Shown: piece after piece, positions 17,575 to 26,000 of the stretch
Numbering within the stretch: position 1 is the stretch's first letter
How the letters are laid out: the number at the start of each line of letters is the position of its first letter
Source: JBBDJB01 sp040880125
GTDB taxonomy: Bacteria > Planctomycetota > Planctomycetia > Pirellulales > JBBDJB01
Direction: 5' to 3'
DNA: 64,000 nt
Assembly: GCA_040880125.1 (NCBI GenBank)
Contig: JBBDJB010000021.1
Span: forward strand, 1-64,000
Notes under the pieces: model-generated
Database searches by the model: none
Told to the model about the DNA's origin: nothing
The model's input: only the letters and a program-made list of their open reading frames with translations
Made by a program: the position numbers and the translations under genes

Positions 17575-18429
17575 TTACTTCACGAGCCGCACCGGGCCGT
17601 CCGATCCGGACTCGGTAAACGTGGCGCCGGTGGCTTCAAAGGTCGCGGACACCCTCGGCCTGCAGCCCTGGCCGGCCTCGCCATATTTGGTCGAGCCGTC
17701 GCCAGGGTTTAAGAGCAATTCGCCGTAGCCGGGGCCTTCGCCACTGGAGTTGCATCCGGACTTGATCCAGACACCGATGATCTCCTTGCCGGCATGTTCG
17801 CCGGTTCCCTCGAACGTGCCCGTATAATCGTTGAGGCCGTCGAACTTCTGGTGCGTGCCGTCGACGAACTTCAGCACAACGTTGGAGAGATCCTTCGTCG
17901 AGGTTACATAGACGGATAGAGTTGTCTCGGTCGTGACGCCGGTGTTGGGGACCGCCCCGACGGCAATCGCCTCGACGGTCATGTCCGTCTGCTGGACGCC
18001 AAATACACGGCCGAACAAGTACGGCACCGCATTTCCCCGGGCCTCCGTCCGTTGCAGCAATACGCGCACGGCGTTGGGCGCCATCGTGTCGGGACTAAAC
18101 TCTCCCGTATCGGGATCCCAAATGCCCACCGTTACATTGTCGGCGTCCAAAACATTGCCGTAATCGCCGGGTACATTGATGTTCGCATAATCCAGTGCTT
18201 CCTGCTGGATCAGGGCGACGTCCGTCGTGGTGAGCATCTCCGCCGCGGCGGCCAGGGCCGAGGCGTCGGCGGCCGCGCGCATCTTGCTCTTGGTGGCGCT
18301 GATCGAACCGGTGTCGACCGCGAAGGCGACCATTCCAAAAATGACAATCAACAATACGGCCACCAGGATGACCATCGCCCCACGGCGCTGGGCGGGAGTG
18401 GCACTGCGACGCGATACTGCTGCAACCAT
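17575..18429 (-). CDS. TadG-like pilus-associated protein with C-terminal extracellular domain
   Basis: A 284-residue protein starting with a TadG/TadE-type N-terminus: RRGAMVILVAVLLIVIFGMVAFAVDTG (Arg-Gly then one membrane helix, about 15-41), followed by SKMRAAADASALAAAAEM, the typical DAAALAGA-like helix of TadG. The distal part (about 155-284) is a beta-rich domain with two cysteines (GCNSS, GCRPR) and LSNVVLKFVDGTHQKF, resembling surface-protein repeats. It lacks a von Willebrand A domain, unlike the gene at 19789. Minor pseudopilins of this type act with Flp/Tad pili at the envelope. Last gene of a five-gene pseudopilin run; GAAGGA lies upstream of the ATG. Confidence 0.8.
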   Translation of the reverse strand: MVAAVSRRSATPAQRRGAMVILVAVLLIVIFGMVAFAVDTGSISATKSKMRAAADASALAAAAEMLTTTDVALIQQEALDYANINVPGDYGNVLDADNVTVGIWDPDTGEFSPDTMAPNAVRVLLQRTEARGNAVPYLFGRVFGVQQTDMTVEAIAVGAVPNTGVTTETTLSVYVTSTKDLSNVVLKFVDGTHQKFDGLNDYTGTFEGTGEHAGKEIIGVWIKSGCNSSGEGPGYGELLLNPGDGSTKYGEAGQGCRPRVSATFEATGATFTESGSDGPVRLVK

Positions 18430-18472
18430 TGTTATAGTGTCCTTCAGTAAGAAACAGGGGGACCGACTCGAA

Positions 18473-18916
18473 CTAAGGTTCTGTATAGGTCGACGTGGAC
18501 GTCTCGCGGCGCATCACCATCGTGGCGTCGAGCGTGGCGCCTTCGAGAAAGAAACTCGAAGGGAGCCAGTTGACCGTGTCAAACGGCACGCTGGCCGTCA
18601 CCGTCACGGGGTCGCCGGGAGCGGCGGTAGTCAAGTCCATCGGATCAACGGTCACCGTTGCGCCCGGTACGGACGAAGCCGCCAGGTAACTGGCGACCTG
18701 GGCTTCGACTTCCCCGGCGGTGGCGCTTTCCAGGGTGGCGGAGCGTGCGCCGTCGCGAACCGCGTTGGTCAACAGATGCTGCACCATCAGCGCCCGGCCC
18801 ACCTCAAGCATGCCGAACACGAGCAGGATCAAGAAAGGAGCCATGACGGCGAACTCAACGGCGGCCGTTCCCCGCCGGTCCTTCCGGTGGCTACGTGCTC
18901 CAAAACGGTGAATCAT
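18473..18916 (-). CDS. TadE-like pseudopilin
   Basis: A 147-residue protein with the TadE signature: RRGTAAVEFAVMAPFLILLVFGMLEVGRALMVQHLL shape (basic, then E in AVEFA, one helix at about 16-40) and NAVRDGARSATLE. The rest forms a small beta-rich periplasmic domain. TadE proteins are processed by prepilin peptidase and act as minor pseudopilins for Flp pili (family knowledge). The start at 18916 is chosen by this conserved N-terminus and GAGAG upstream. It lies 43 bases upstream of the TadG-like gene, so the two form a TadE-TadG pair. Confidence 0.85.
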   Translation of the reverse strand: MIHRFGARSHRKDRRGTAAVEFAVMAPFLILLVFGMLEVGRALMVQHLLTNAVRDGARSATLESATAGEVEAQVASYLAASSVPGATVTVDPMDLTTAAPGDPVTVTASVPFDTVNWLPSSFFLEGATLDATMVMRRETSTSTYTEP

Positions 18917-19325
18917 TGCTGAGCTCTCTCTTCTTGGGCCGGTGGATGAAAGTCTTCGCGAGCCGTTCTCGTCCCGCCGACCAGGCGTGGTTCTTGCAGT
19001 TATTGCGCTTGCGCGCCGCGGTGCCAGTTCGTCCCAGCGCTGTGGTGCAAAACTCCGCAATAGCGCACAGCGTGTATATGAAACTAATACGTTATTTTTT
19101 GCGTCGCTGGGGAAAAATCACCAACCGGCCGACGGAGTCGTGCCGGAGCTTTCAGCGTTGCCTGTCGCAAAGGTGGGACCGATTGCGCCGGCGCGGTAGT
19201 GATGACGCGAAAGATCGGCAAGCGCTGTCCGCTTGGCGCGGACGCGAGTGGCGCGCTGGTGCCTGAATTCACGCGAAGTCAGCGAATCGCTGGACCGTGC
19301 CGCCACGAGGGGCCAACTTATACCG
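18917..19325 (-). other. Gap within the Tad-like gene run
   Basis: About 410 bases between two TadE-like genes on the same strand. An AT-rich stretch at 19070-19105 (ATACGTTATTTTTTG on the plus strand) stands out in the GC-rich background and could hold the promoter of the downstream TadE-TadG pair, but no clear hexamer pair is seen. No coding sequence recognised. Confidence 0.4.
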
Positions 19326-19742
19326 TTACGACGACCCCTGCAGTTTTTCCCGCCGGAGTGTGCAGGACTGCGTGATGATCGAGTCGGTCGCGAACCGGCT
19401 GATCCCCCAAGAATTCAGATTCACGGGGATGCGCACCGTGACGGTCACTCGGTCGGGAAATTCCTCGAAGTCCACTTCCGATCCCTGGTTCGCGTGAACG
19501 ATCGTCAGCAGCCGCATAGACTCGGTTACGGCGTCGCCTTCGGTGCCACCAGGCACGATCGCCTGCCGCGCTCCCTCGTAGGCCGCGTTGCCGGCGGTGT
19601 GAACGAGGAAATTCAACCGCGTCATCTCGATCGCGCCCATAAACAGCAGAAAGATCACCGGTGCCACGACTGCGAATTCGACGCACGTAGCGCCGGTTCT
19701 ATCGGACCGCTTTCGCAAGCGTTTGGGTTTGAGGCGGACCAT
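19326..19742 (-). CDS. TadE-like pseudopilin
   Basis: A 138-residue TadE-like protein: RTGATCVEFAVVAPVIFLLF (Glu at the start of the helix) then MGAIEMTRLNFLVHTAGNAAYEGAR, the standard TadE N-terminal helix and YEGAR motif. The C-terminal half is a beta-rich domain ending in FATDSIITQSCTLRR. AAGGT 8 bases before ATG 19742 supports the start. It follows the von Willebrand A TadG-like gene by 46 bases and is probably in its operon. Divergent in sequence from the TadE-like proteins at 18473 and 21074. Confidence 0.85.
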   Translation of the reverse strand: MVRLKPKRLRKRSDRTGATCVEFAVVAPVIFLLFMGAIEMTRLNFLVHTAGNAAYEGARQAIVPGGTEGDAVTESMRLLTIVHANQGSEVDFEEFPDRVTVTVRIPVNLNSWGISRFATDSIITQSCTLRREKLQGSS

Positions 19743-19788
19743 AATCGGACCTTGTCTGGTTGGAGGTGGTACACCTCGGGTCTGGAGG

Positions 19789-21009
19789 CTACTGGGTCAA
19801 CACCACCGGAAGCGACCGGGCGAGCTCCTGAAAGGCCGCCCGCAGTTCCGCTTCGTTTTGCGTCAGGTAGTAACGCCCGCCGGTGATGGTTGCCACCTGC
19901 TGGATGTCCGGCTGGTCGGCCGTCAACATCAAGACGCAGTGGACCGTCACGCCGGCGTTTCTGGCGTCGATGGCGGCCGCCACCGGATCGCGTCCGTCGT
20001 TCCACTGGCCGTCGGTCAGCAAGATCACAATCTTGTTGGCAAACGCCTTGGAATTGGGACCGGTCGTGAGGACGGACACCGCGCGGTCGAGCCCGGCGGA
20101 GAGGTTCGTCGCTCCCATCATCGATACCCCGCCCAGTGCGCTGACGTCGTTCTGAAGGGCCGTACTATTTGCCGACCAGGTATGGCCGACCGGGTCAGGC
20201 AGCGGATGGTCCGTCGTTGAGGCCTGGTATTGCGTGTACGGCCAATACGGCATTTGGTAGGTGGACGACCAGGTTACCAGCGCCGTGCGTGGCGGGGGAT
20301 TGAAGTTGCCGGCTTCCTCCAGGAACAAGTCGATCGCCCCGGCCAGCACCGCCCAGCGGCTGGCCGTCGGGTGCGGAGGCGAAAGGTGATACGGCCACGG
20401 GAAGGACAAGCCTGCATAGATCATCAACTGATTCGGATTGGGCAGCGGGTAAGCGTATTCCGTTCCCGACATGTCGAACAGCATCGAGCCGGACCGGTCC
20501 AGGCACAGGCAGACCTCGACTTCCTGCTGACCGGCGGTGGCCGTGTAGGCAGGTGCGAACGTAGGCCGCCCGTGGACGCCGGCAAACATCAGCGGAATCG
20601 CCGGATGCAACGCGGCGCCGCCGGTGCGGGCGTCGATCTGCACCGCGTTGGGAGGCGAGGCGTTCTCGGTGAACTCCCAGTTATCCTCGCCGTCCAGGTT
20701 GAGCCGCCCGACCTTCACGTCCGAGGTTTGCAACAGGTAGGAATCGCCCGCCACGGTGTTTGCCGCGGCGTAGGCGACCGCTGCCGCGCGGGCCTGGTCG
20801 ATACTTTCGGTGCGGGCGAGCGCTTCGGCGCCGGCTTTTGCCGCGGCGTCCGTAACGGCCCGCATCTCGGTGCGTACCAGTTGCACGTAAGCGAAGTCGA
20901 TCGTGATGGCCGCCAGGACGACGAAGGCAACCAACATGATCACGATCAAGATCAGCGCTGCTCCGCGGCGCTCTTGTGAACGAGCTCGGAAAAGTTGTGC
21001 GATATTCAT
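19789..21009 (-). CDS. TadG-like protein with von Willebrand A domain
   Basis: A 406-residue membrane-anchored protein. Residues 14-40 are the TadG N-terminus (RRGAALILIVIMLVAFVVLAA helix), followed by MRAVTDAAAKAGAEALA. A von Willebrand factor A domain spans about 165-400 with an intact metal-ion-dependent adhesion site: DRSGS (171-175), ATNLSAGLDRA and LLTDGQWNDGRD. Such proteins are minor components of Flp/Tad systems, probably adhesive or regulatory at the cell surface. GAAGG 8 bases before ATG 21009 fixes the start; the frame is open upstream into the TadE gene. Flanked by TadE-like genes on both sides. Confidence 0.88.
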   Translation of the reverse strand: MNIAQLFRARSQERRGAALILIVIMLVAFVVLAAITIDFAYVQLVRTEMRAVTDAAAKAGAEALARTESIDQARAAAVAYAAANTVAGDSYLLQTSDVKVGRLNLDGEDNWEFTENASPPNAVQIDARTGGAALHPAIPLMFAGVHGRPTFAPAYTATAGQQEVEVCLCLDRSGSMLFDMSGTEYAYPLPNPNQLMIYAGLSFPWPYHLSPPHPTASRWAVLAGAIDLFLEEAGNFNPPPRTALVTWSSTYQMPYWPYTQYQASTTDHPLPDPVGHTWSANSTALQNDVSALGGVSMMGATNLSAGLDRAVSVLTTGPNSKAFANKIVILLTDGQWNDGRDPVAAAIDARNAGVTVHCVLMLTADQPDIQQVATITGGRYYLTQNEAELRAAFQELARSLPVVLTQ

Positions 21010-21073
21010 GGTGGCACCTTCAACGGAGCATGCGACAACGTGGCGACACAAAATTATGCCGTGAGCCCTGCAA

Positions 21074-21499
21074 TTACAAACGGACCATGCGAAACTGGCG
21101 AGTGAGCGTCCGGCCCTCCATGAACCGCACCAGGCCGAAGCTGTAGGCCGAGGCCGGGGCGGTGACGGTGACGGTGAGTTGCGTCCCCCGCACGGTATCT
21201 TCCGTGACCGTGGGGGAGAAGCTGAGCGTGTAGTCGGTGATGCCGCGAGCCGCGAGCGCCTCTTGCACCCGGGCTTCGCCGTCGTCGTTGGTGGCGCCGG
21301 AGCGGCTGACGGCTCGCGCGCCTTCATATGCGGCAACCGTAAGCGACTGCCGCAGGAATACGCCGTTGGCGATTTCAATCGAGCCGAACACGAGCGTGAT
21401 CAACAGCGGCAATGTGATCGCGGCTTCTGCCGCGGCGACTCCACGGCGCGCCGCCGGCGCTGTGCGATGTCGCGGTGATGCGCAGCGTAGCATTCGCAT
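21074..21499 (-). CDS. TadE-like pseudopilin
   Basis: A 141-residue TadE-like protein: RRGVAAAEAAITLPLLITLVFGSIEIANGVFLRQSL contains the conserved Glu and one helix (about 19-45), then VAAYEGARAVSR. The remainder is a beta-rich domain ending in RFMEGRTLTRQFRM. AAGGGG 7 bases before ATG 21499 supports this start over a TTG at 21505. First gene of the Tad-like run; the operon order on this strand is TadE, TadG(vWA), TadE, gap, TadE, TadG. Confidence 0.85.
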   Translation of the reverse strand: MRMLRCASPRHRTAPAARRGVAAAEAAITLPLLITLVFGSIEIANGVFLRQSLTVAAYEGARAVSRSGATNDDGEARVQEALAARGITDYTLSFSPTVTEDTVRGTQLTVTVTAPASAYSFGLVRFMEGRTLTRQFRMVRL

Positions 21500-21689
21500 C
21501 GGCAAGCCCCTTGAAATGTTCCGAACTCAGTAGCCGAATGGCCGAGAGAATGAAATGGCCTCTCTATTAGAAACTATGTCATGCGCCGCACAGCGGTGGA
21601 AATGAATTCTGCGAATCCGTTCCAGACTGGTGCTTAAAACCGCCGGCCTCGAGGGAGTCCTCGTTATAACCCGCATATCCGGCTGTCGC

Positions 21690-23447
21690 TCAGGCGGTAT
21701 CGAGAAGACGCAGGTTGGGTGCGATCTGGGCGATCTGATCCGCCATATAGCGGTTGACCTGGCGCGTCGTCTTCAGCGACAGCGCGTGCTGCAATACTTC
21801 AGCCGCACGCTGCCGCGTGAGATGGCTGGTCAGCTCTTTGATGGTTGGAATAAAGGCCGGGCTCATGCTGAAGCTCCGCAGGCCCATCGCGAACAGCAGC
21901 ACGAATGCCCGCGGTGCGCCGGCCATTTCACCGCACAGCGTGACCGGCTTGCGGTAGTGATTGCAGGTGTGAATGACGCTGTTGAGCAGTCGCAAGACCG
22001 GTGGGCTGAGCGGCTGGCAAAGATGGCTGACCTTCGGATTGTCACGATCGGCCGCCATCAGGTATTGCACCAGATCGTTCGATCCGATGGAGACGAAGTC
22101 GACCGAGCTGAGCAGCGTGTCGATAGAGATCGCCGCGGCTGGAACCTCCAGCATCAATCCCAGGGGCACGCGGTGTGAATCAATTCCCTGCTGGGCCAGC
22201 TCTCGCTGGATGCGCCGCACCATAGAACGCACGCGGCGGATTTCTTCCAGCGTGGTGATCATCGGAAACATGATGCGCACCCGCGAGGGATCATCCGTTT
22301 CGCCAGCCGCCCGCAGGATGGCTCGTATTTGGGCGGCGAAGAATTCCGGATGCTCGAAGGAAAGCCGGATCGACCGCCAGCCCATGAAGGGGTTCGCCTC
22401 GCGGCGACGGCCGAAATAAGGCACGGTCTTGTCGCCGCCCAAGTCGAGCGTGCGGATGGTAATTTGCCCGCCTGGGCTCCTCTGGATCATCTTCTGGTAG
22501 TTCTGGTATTGCTCCTGCTCGTCCGGGACATCGCGATGCGTGAGGAACAGGTATTCGGTGCGGTAGAGGCCAACCCCGGACGCCCCCATGGCCGCGGCCG
22601 TCTTCAGATCGGCCAGATTATTCACGTTGGCGAATAGCTCCACCGGTTGGCCATCGGCCGATACCGGCTGCACGTCGCGATTGGCTGCAAGTTCGTCCTT
22701 TAGCAGGAAGAACTCCCGCTGCAGCTTGCGGTAGGCGCTCTCCGTTTCCGGGTCGGGATTCACCAGCACGAGGCCTTCGCGGCCATCGACTACCACCGTG
22801 TCACCCGTGCGGACCTGGTTCAGGATACCGCTGACTCCGGAGACGGCGGGAATGCCGCGGCTGCGGGCGAGAATGGCGGCGTGGCTGGTCTGGCCGCCCG
22901 ACTGGGTGACGATGCCGATCATTTCCCGCTTGCCGAGCACGACCACTTGCGAGGGCAACAGCTCCTTCGCCACCAGCACGAGCGGGCCGGGGAGGGCCGG
23001 GGACTCTGGCTGGAGTACTTCGCTCAGATGGGCGCTAAGCCGCAGCACCACGTCGCGGACATCGGACACGCGCTCTTTGATGTAGCTGTCCCTGGTGCGG
23101 GAAAAGAGCGTGGTGTACTCCCCGAGCACTCGGTGCAGCGCCGCATCGGCGGAGAGCCGCTCGCGGAGGATGCAGTCGCGAATCTTGGAAGAGAACGCCG
23201 CGTCATGGACGATCGCCTCGTGAACGCGGAAGATGGCCGCCTCTTCCTCGCCGAACTGGCTGGACACTTTGCGCTGCAGGGCCTGCAGATCGCCGGTGGT
23301 AAGGCGACAGGCGCGGCTGAATCGCTGCAGCTCAGTTTGGACCTGGTCGGGCTGGAGCTGCTCGCGGCCCGGACTGACGAAGACATCGTCGATGCAGTAG
23401 GCCACACCCACGGCGACTCCCGGAGATACTGCCAGTCCTTTACGCAT
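21690..23447 (-). CDS. ptsI: Phosphoenolpyruvate-protein phosphotransferase (enzyme I)
   Basis: A 585-residue enzyme I, which takes phosphate from phosphoenolpyruvate onto a histidine and passes it to HPr. The active histidine is His189 in GGQTSHAAILARSRGIPAV, the same position as in E. coli; the PEP-binding barrel has GVGLYRTEYLF, DLGGDKTVPYF, GSNDLVQYLMAADRDN and the catalytic cysteine in TLCGEMAGAP. Length is standard. No HPr or sugar-specific enzyme II gene is in this window, so it may serve a regulatory phosphorelay. The start at 23447 matches the family N-terminus (KGLAVSPGVAVG). Confidence 0.95.
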   Translation of the reverse strand: MRKGLAVSPGVAVGVAYCIDDVFVSPGREQLQPDQVQTELQRFSRACRLTTGDLQALQRKVSSQFGEEEAAIFRVHEAIVHDAAFSSKIRDCILRERLSADAALHRVLGEYTTLFSRTRDSYIKERVSDVRDVVLRLSAHLSEVLQPESPALPGPLVLVAKELLPSQVVVLGKREMIGIVTQSGGQTSHAAILARSRGIPAVSGVSGILNQVRTGDTVVVDGREGLVLVNPDPETESAYRKLQREFFLLKDELAANRDVQPVSADGQPVELFANVNNLADLKTAAAMGASGVGLYRTEYLFLTHRDVPDEQEQYQNYQKMIQRSPGGQITIRTLDLGGDKTVPYFGRRREANPFMGWRSIRLSFEHPEFFAAQIRAILRAAGETDDPSRVRIMFPMITTLEEIRRVRSMVRRIQRELAQQGIDSHRVPLGLMLEVPAAAISIDTLLSSVDFVSIGSNDLVQYLMAADRDNPKVSHLCQPLSPPVLRLLNSVIHTCNHYRKPVTLCGEMAGAPRAFVLLFAMGLRSFSMSPAFIPTIKELTSHLTRQRAAEVLQHALSLKTTRQVNRYMADQIAQIAPNLRLLDTA

Positions 23448-24013
23448 GAGGGACCGTCTGTTGGGAGAGCGAAATGTACTAGGCAGGCCGCCGAGGGCGC
23501 GCCGCCGCTCGTATCGAGACAGCCTCGACGACGGCGGCGGTCGTCGCACGCGACTCAGCGGAGAAGACGGGATCGACAACCGTGGCAAGGGTGCCGCTTC
23601 GCAATTGATCCGCGACGACCCAGCACGCGTGGCGAAGCCGGCTCCAGAGGGGACGGCACCGGCAGCAGGCCGTGCCACCATATTGTATGCCGACTGCCTT
23701 CCGCAGAGCGAGGGCCGAAGTGGCCTCGCCGAAACACGCCGGATGGAGGATCCGCTCCGCGGGCCTGGCAGTCGGCTCGGATGGGCGAGCGCCCTCGATA
23801 GGACATGAATACGAACGTCTGTGCCACGCAGTGGCAGTTCGGCGGGGCGGCCCCTCCCCGGTCTCAAAGCAGACCCTACGACCCTGCCGCAGGAACTTCA
23901 TCAGGTGTGCATAGCGGTGGGTGCTCCGCAGGCGCTGCGGGTTGGTGTGTAATTCCGTCCAAGCCGTTGCTGGGCGGCAAGTTGCGCTCGGCTGCGGCGT
24001 GCCGCATTACGTG
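23448..24013. other. Divergent intergenic region between ptsI and the fab-like operon
   Basis: About 570 bases without a supported gene; overlapping open frames on both strands have no ribosome-binding sites or recognisable motifs. A degenerate copy of palindromic repeat family A (ACGAACGTCTGTGCCAC, ending about 23826) lies inside. The ptsI promoter must be here but is not obvious. Confidence 0.4.
23801..23826 (+). repeat. Degenerate copy of palindromic repeat family A
   Basis: The right arm GTCTGTGCCAC is intact, while the left arm has decayed to ACATGAATACGAAC. It lies upstream of the fab-like operon. Confidence 0.5.
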
Positions 24014-24042
24014 TTGTGAGGGGGGAGGGTAGGCTGTATACT
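24014..24042 (+). promoter_or_regulatory. Predicted sigma70-type promoter of the fab-like operon
   Basis: TTGTGA (24014-24019), a 17-base G-rich spacer and TATACT (24037-24042). Transcription would begin near 24049, giving a 60-base leader before the ATG at 24110. Close to consensus in hexamers and spacing. Confidence 0.55.
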
Positions 24043-24109
24043 GTGTGATTCGTTTAATTAGCCGATCCGCCCCTGACTCGCTGACCGACAAATTGCGAGA
24101 CGCCCCGCT

Positions 24110-24661
24110 ATGCGTTTTTCGCTGATCGACCAGATTATCTCGGTGAGTCCGGGCGTGGAACTCACCGCGGTCAAGAGCGTTTCGCTGTGCGAGGAGTACT
24201 TGGCGGACCACTTTCCGCGGTTTCCGGTGCTGCCGGGCGTTTTGATGCTCGAGGCGATGACTCAGGCTTCCGCCTGGCTGATCCGCATCAGCGAGGATTT
24301 CGCCCACAGCGTCGTTTTGCTCAAAGAAGCCCGCAACGTCAAATACAACGACTTCGTCGCCCCGGGCCACACATTGACGGTCACCTCGCGGCTGAAGAGA
24401 GAAGAAGGCCGCGAGACGCGTTTCGACGTGCAGGGCTGGGTAGAAAACAAACCGACGGTCAGTGCTCGGCTGATTCTGGAGCGATACAACCTGGCGGATT
24501 CCTCGCCGGAAGGGGCATCCTCCGACGTGTACATCAAACGGGAATTGCGGAACATGCTGGCGAATTTGTGGCCGGCGGCCAGTGCCCGGCCAGTCGGTGT
24601 TATGCCCGGCAAGGAAGCTCCCGCCGACCACCAAGCCGAGACAAATGCGGTTGGAAGATAA
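24110..24661 (+). CDS. FabZ-like 3-hydroxyacyl-ACP dehydratase
   Basis: A 183-residue hot-dog-fold dehydratase. The FabZ active-site segment is clear: DHFPRFPVLPGVLMLEAMTQ with catalytic His (about 44) and Glu (about 58). It dehydrates 3-hydroxyacyl-ACP to enoyl-ACP. It is about 35 residues longer than E. coli FabZ through a C-terminal tail (YIKRELRNMLANLWPAAS onward). The stop overlaps the start of the FabG-like gene by 17 bases, implying coupling. It heads a five-gene operon with FabG, ACP, a second FabZ-like and a FabF-like protein, so it probably acts on a dedicated carrier protein. Confidence 0.88.
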   Translation: MRFSLIDQIISVSPGVELTAVKSVSLCEEYLADHFPRFPVLPGVLMLEAMTQASAWLIRISEDFAHSVVLLKEARNVKYNDFVAPGHTLTVTSRLKREEGRETRFDVQGWVENKPTVSARLILERYNLADSSPEGASSDVYIKRELRNMLANLWPAASARPVGVMPGKEAPADHQAETNAVGR

Positions 24662-25397
24662 GACAGCACTGGTCACCGGCGGAAGCCGCGGCATCGGTCG
24701 GGCCTGCGTCCAGGCGCTGGTGGCCGAGGGGGCGCGCGTGGCGCTGGTCTACCACCGCAGCGCGGAGGCCGCCGAAAAACTCGCCGCCGAGTTGTCCGAA
24801 AGCGGCGGCAAAGTCGTAGCCGTGCAGGCGGACGCCGCCGATGGAGCGCGAGCCCAGCAGGTTGTCGACGAGTTGTTGGCCCGCTGGGAAAAGATCGACA
24901 TTCTGGTGAACTCTGCAGGGATCATTCGCGACGGGCTGTTTGCCAGCATGAGCAGCGAGGCCTTTTCGGAGGTGATCCAGACGAACCTGCTTGGCACGTA
25001 CAACTATTGCCGCGCCGTGGCTCAGCCGATGATATCGCGGCGATCGGGCAGCATCGTCAACATTTCGAGCGTGGCTGCGGAGTTCGGCTCGCGGGGGCAG
25101 GTGAACTATGCCGCCAGTAAGGGGGGGATCGACGGACTGACCCGTTGCTTGGCCAAGGAGCTTGCCGCCCGTAAAATTCGCGTAAATGCCGTGGCGCCTG
25201 GGATGATCGAGACCGATATGAGCGAAGCGGTGCGAAGCGTCGCCGGCGATCGGATCAAGCAGATGATCCCCCTGCGGCGGGTCGGGCAGCCGGAGGAAAT
25301 TGCCCAGGTGGTGGCGTTCCTGGCCAGCGACCGGGCGAGTTATGTAACGGGGCAAGTGGTGCGAGTCGACGGGGGAGTCAGCCTGGGAGGGGCGTAG
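24645..25397 (+). CDS. fabG: FabG-like 3-oxoacyl-ACP reductase
   Basis: A 250-residue short-chain dehydrogenase. The NADP-binding motif is TGGSRGIGRA (about 11-20), NSAG follows near 88, and the catalytic Ser-Tyr-Lys set is in NISSVAAEFGSRGQ plus NYAASKGG. The C-terminus YVTGQVVRVDGGVSLGGA is typical of FabG. It reduces 3-oxoacyl-ACP to the 3-hydroxy form that the neighbouring FabZ-like proteins dehydrate. The start at 24645 (MRLEDKTALVTGG) lies within the end of the upstream FabZ-like gene; the longer open frame is not used. Whether it is the housekeeping FabG cannot be told from the window. Confidence 0.92.
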   Translation: MRLEDKTALVTGGSRGIGRACVQALVAEGARVALVYHRSAEAAEKLAAELSESGGKVVAVQADAADGARAQQVVDELLARWEKIDILVNSAGIIRDGLFASMSSEAFSEVIQTNLLGTYNYCRAVAQPMISRRSGSIVNISSVAAEFGSRGQVNYAASKGGIDGLTRCLAKELAARKIRVNAVAPGMIETDMSEAVRSVAGDRIKQMIPLRRVGQPEEIAQVVAFLASDRASYVTGQVVRVDGGVSLGGA

Positions 25398-25523
25398 CGG
25401 CCTTTCCTGCCGCAGGCGCTCGCACGGTGCTGCTAGTTTAGTTGCGGCTTCCCGGCGAGCATCCGCGGCGACTGCAATCGAACAACATGCGCCAGGGCGC
25501 CGTGTCGCCCGGCGGTTGAGAAT

Positions 25524-25539
25524 CATCCGACGACGGATG
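25524..25539 (+). repeat. Small hairpin in the acyl carrier protein leader
   Basis: CATCCG (25524-25529), loop ACGA, CGGATG (25534-25539): a perfect 6-base-pair stem 27 bases before the ACP start, within the 169-base gap after fabG. It may tune translation or stabilise the downstream part of the transcript, since ACP is needed in excess. Confidence 0.35.
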
Positions 25540-25566
25540 TGAATTCGGTATAGGAGACTGAGAGAG

Positions 25567-25959
25567 ATGCCTTCAAGCGACGAAGTTTTTTCCAAGGTGC
25601 AGGAAGCACTGGTCGAGGCGTTGGGTGTCGACGAAGACGAGGTCACGCCGGAAGCCACTCTGGTGGGCGACCTAGGGGCCGAGTCGATCGACTTTTTGGA
25701 CATTGTCTTTCGGCTGGAAAAGGCGTTCAACATCAAGATTCCGCGGGATGAGCTATTTCCCGAAGACATCCTCACCAATACCGAGTACGTCAAAGACGGC
25801 AAGGTGACCGAGGCGGGCGTCGCCAAGCTGAAGGAGCGGATGCCGTTTGCGGACCTTTCCTCATTCGAGGAGAACCCGGCCGTGCAGGACTTTGGCCAAC
25901 TGCTCACCGTTCAGGACATGTGCCGTTACGTCGAAGGTAAAGTCCAAACGGCCGGCTGA
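25567..25959 (+). CDS. Acyl carrier protein with extended C-terminus
   Basis: A 130-residue acyl carrier protein. The phosphopantetheine attachment site is Ser40 in DLGAESIDFLDIVFRLE (the usual DSL is replaced by ESI). Helices II-III follow in FNIKIPRDELFPEDI. It is about 50 residues longer than housekeeping ACP: an insert TNTEYVKDGKVTEAGVAKLKERMPF and a segment LSSFEENPAVQDFGQLL before the final helix (TVQDMCRYVE). GGAGACTGAGAG precedes ATG 25567. The unusual length and setting suggest a specialised carrier for the cluster's FabZ/FabG/FabF-like enzymes. Confidence 0.92.
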   Translation: MPSSDEVFSKVQEALVEALGVDEDEVTPEATLVGDLGAESIDFLDIVFRLEKAFNIKIPRDELFPEDILTNTEYVKDGKVTEAGVAKLKERMPFADLSSFEENPAVQDFGQLLTVQDMCRYVEGKVQTAG

Positions 25960-26000
25960 CGCGCCGCGCTAGAAAAATTCAGCCGTAGGGGCAAAACCGG

